This document shows positions 6,268 through 7,086 of a DNA stretch of 7,086 bases, piece by piece (the first letter of the stretch is position 1; every line of letters begins with the position of its first letter). Below the pieces are notes generated by a model, which did not search any database, was not told where the DNA came from, and saw nothing but the letters and a program-made list of their open reading frames with translations. This stretch comes from Synergistaceae bacterium (GTDB taxonomy: Bacteria; Synergistota; Synergistia; Synergistales; Synergistaceae): contig JAISDQ010000117.1 of NCBI GenBank assembly GCA_031264605.1, positions 1-7,086 on the forward strand, given 5' to 3'. The translations under genes and the position numbers were made by a program.

Positions 6268-6570
6268 ATGAACGTGGCACATTACCCGACAACCGTCAGA
6301 ATTGACGAGTATACGAAAGCCGTTATCGACACGGCGGCCAAATTCACTAATCAAACCCGTTCCACATTTATGATATCCGTCGCGCGTGAGCGGGCAGAGG
6401 CGATTTTAAAGGAACGCCGCGAAACCTTGCGGGAAGTCGCTCCAATGATTTTAAGCCCGACAGACAGTAAGATTTTTCTCGAAGCGTTGGAAAACGATTA
6501 TGAACCCTCCGATGCTCTGCTTGCGCTGAAAAAGAACTACGATTCGCTGAATATCATCGACGAGACCTAA
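6268..6570 (+). CDS. DUF1778 (TacA-type) ribbon-helix-helix antitoxin
   Basis: Antitoxin of a type II toxin-antitoxin module, 100 residues. The N-terminal part is a ribbon-helix-helix DNA-binding fold: strand PTTVRID at 7-13, helix about 14-27, turn, then helix about 31-47 (STFMISVARERAEAIL). The C-terminal part (about 60-95, ILSPTDSKIFLEALEN then DALLALKKNY) matches the family's toxin-neutralising tail, which wraps around the acetyltransferase and blocks it. Length and layout are normal for DUF1778. AAGG at 6256-6259, 8 bases upstream, supports this ATG. The toxin start lies 3 bases after its stop, the usual coupled antitoxin-first order. Expression is probably autorepressed through the palindrome in the promoter. 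The surrounding DNA is more AT-rich than the left block, consistent with horizontal acquisition. Confidence 0.88.
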   Translation: MNVAHYPTTVRIDEYTKAVIDTAAKFTNQTRSTFMISVARERAEAILKERRETLREVAPMILSPTDSKIFLEALENDYEPSDALLALKKNYDSLNIIDET

Positions 6571-6573
6571 CAC

Positions 6574-7086
6574 GTGCAATTGTTCATCGGCCCCCTCGAC
6601 AATATACACGACAAGAGCCGGTTTAATTCCGGCAGCCCTGAACTTGACACGTACCTTAAAGAGCAGGCCGGGCAGGACGCCAGACGCAAGTTGTCGGCCG
6701 TGTTCGTGTTGACCGAAGAGCGGATAACCGTCGTCGGCTATTATACCCTGTCACAATACGCTTTAGAGGCCGAAGACTTCCCGCAAGCAACCTCGAAGAA
6801 ACTTCCAAAGCGACGTAAAATTGCCTGCACATTGCTTGGCCGTTTGGCGGTCGATTCTCGTTGCCAGGGGCTAGGCTATGGCCGCGCCCTGCTGTTCCAC
6901 GCCCTTAAAAAAGCCGCTGCCGCCAGCGAGGAAGTCGCGTCGTTCGCTGTCGTCGTTGACGCCAAAGATGAAACCGCAAAGCTCTTTTATGAAAAAAACG
7001 GCTTCCTAACGCTAAGAGACGAACCGCTGCGTTTGTTCATACCCATAAAGGGCCTTGTAAATAAATTGAACGCGATGGGCGCTGTG
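6574..7086 (+). CDS. GNAT-family acetyltransferase toxin (TacT/AtaT/KacT type), 3' end outside window
   Basis: Toxin partner of the DUF1778 antitoxin. Characterised relatives acetylate the amino group of the aminoacyl moiety on charged tRNA, halting translation. The 171 visible codons have no stop. Typical elements are the start segment FNSGSPELDTYLKEQAGQD (17-35), GYYTLS (55-60), LLGRLAVD (87-94), the acetyl-CoA pyrophosphate loop QGLGYG (98-103), FAVVVDAKDETA (124-135) and LFYEKNGF (137-144), whose Tyr139 matches the catalytic tyrosine of TacT-like toxins. RLFIPIK (153-159) is the usual final strand, so only a few residues should be missing. The start is GTG at 6574, with only a weak purine stretch (GACGAGA) before it. 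This suggests translation depends on coupling to the antitoxin, which keeps toxin output lower. All core motifs are intact, so the toxin is predicted active; which aminoacyl-tRNA it attacks cannot be told from sequence. Confidence 0.9.
   Translation, partial: MQLFIGPLDNIHDKSRFNSGSPELDTYLKEQAGQDARRKLSAVFVLTEERITVVGYYTLSQYALEAEDFPQATSKKLPKRRKIACTLLGRLAVDSRCQGLGYGRALLFHALKKAAAASEEVASFAVVVDAKDETAKLFYEKNGFLTLRDEPLRLFIPIKGLVNKLNAMGAV

Overview
The window holds six protein genes in three blocks, separated by two non-coding intervals that each contain an inverted-repeat element. The organism is Gram-negative: it encodes a classical type V autotransporter with a signal peptide, a beta-barrel and a C-terminal Phe. 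Its coding DNA is fairly GC-rich, and its AhcY is the short archaeal/Thermotoga-type form. Synergistota or a similar anaerobic Gram-negative lineage would fit, but this is a guess, because no rRNA or other marker is present.

Block 1 (1-3372, + strand) is a tight three-gene operon: an S-adenosylhomocysteine hydrolase homologue (AhcY type), an MTA/SAH deaminase of the MtaD amidohydrolase family, and a HAD phosphatase of unknown substrate. The first two genes are separated by one base, and the second and third overlap in an ATGA. The AhcY carries Glu and Lys where the mammalian enzyme has two adenine-contacting residues (Thr57, Glu59). A SAH deaminase sits immediately next to it. Together these suggest recycling through S-inosylhomocysteine (SAH to SIH by deamination, then SIH to homocysteine plus inosine), as described for methanogens. 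This is the most interesting hypothesis in the window.

Interval 1 (3373-3746) lies between convergent genes. It holds a 141-bp element bounded by 25-bp inverted repeats matching at 23 of 25 positions (MITE/REP-like), and no convincing gene.

Block 2 (3747-5807, - strand) is a 686-residue autotransporter: signal peptide, passenger with about seven repeats of roughly 31 residues, and a C-terminal barrel.

Interval 2 (5808-6267) is mostly AT-rich. From left to right it holds a GC-rich leader of the autotransporter, a long hairpin (5962-6002), a textbook intrinsic terminator (6014-6037) facing rightward with no rightward gene before it, a second 141-bp inverted-repeat-bounded segment (6052-6192), and a promoter with an overlapping palindrome for the next operon.

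Block 3 (6268-7086, + strand) is a type II toxin-antitoxin module: a DUF1778 ribbon-helix-helix antitoxin followed by a GNAT acetyltransferase toxin of the TacT/AtaT/KacT kind. The toxin gene runs off the right edge, probably only a few codons short of its end.
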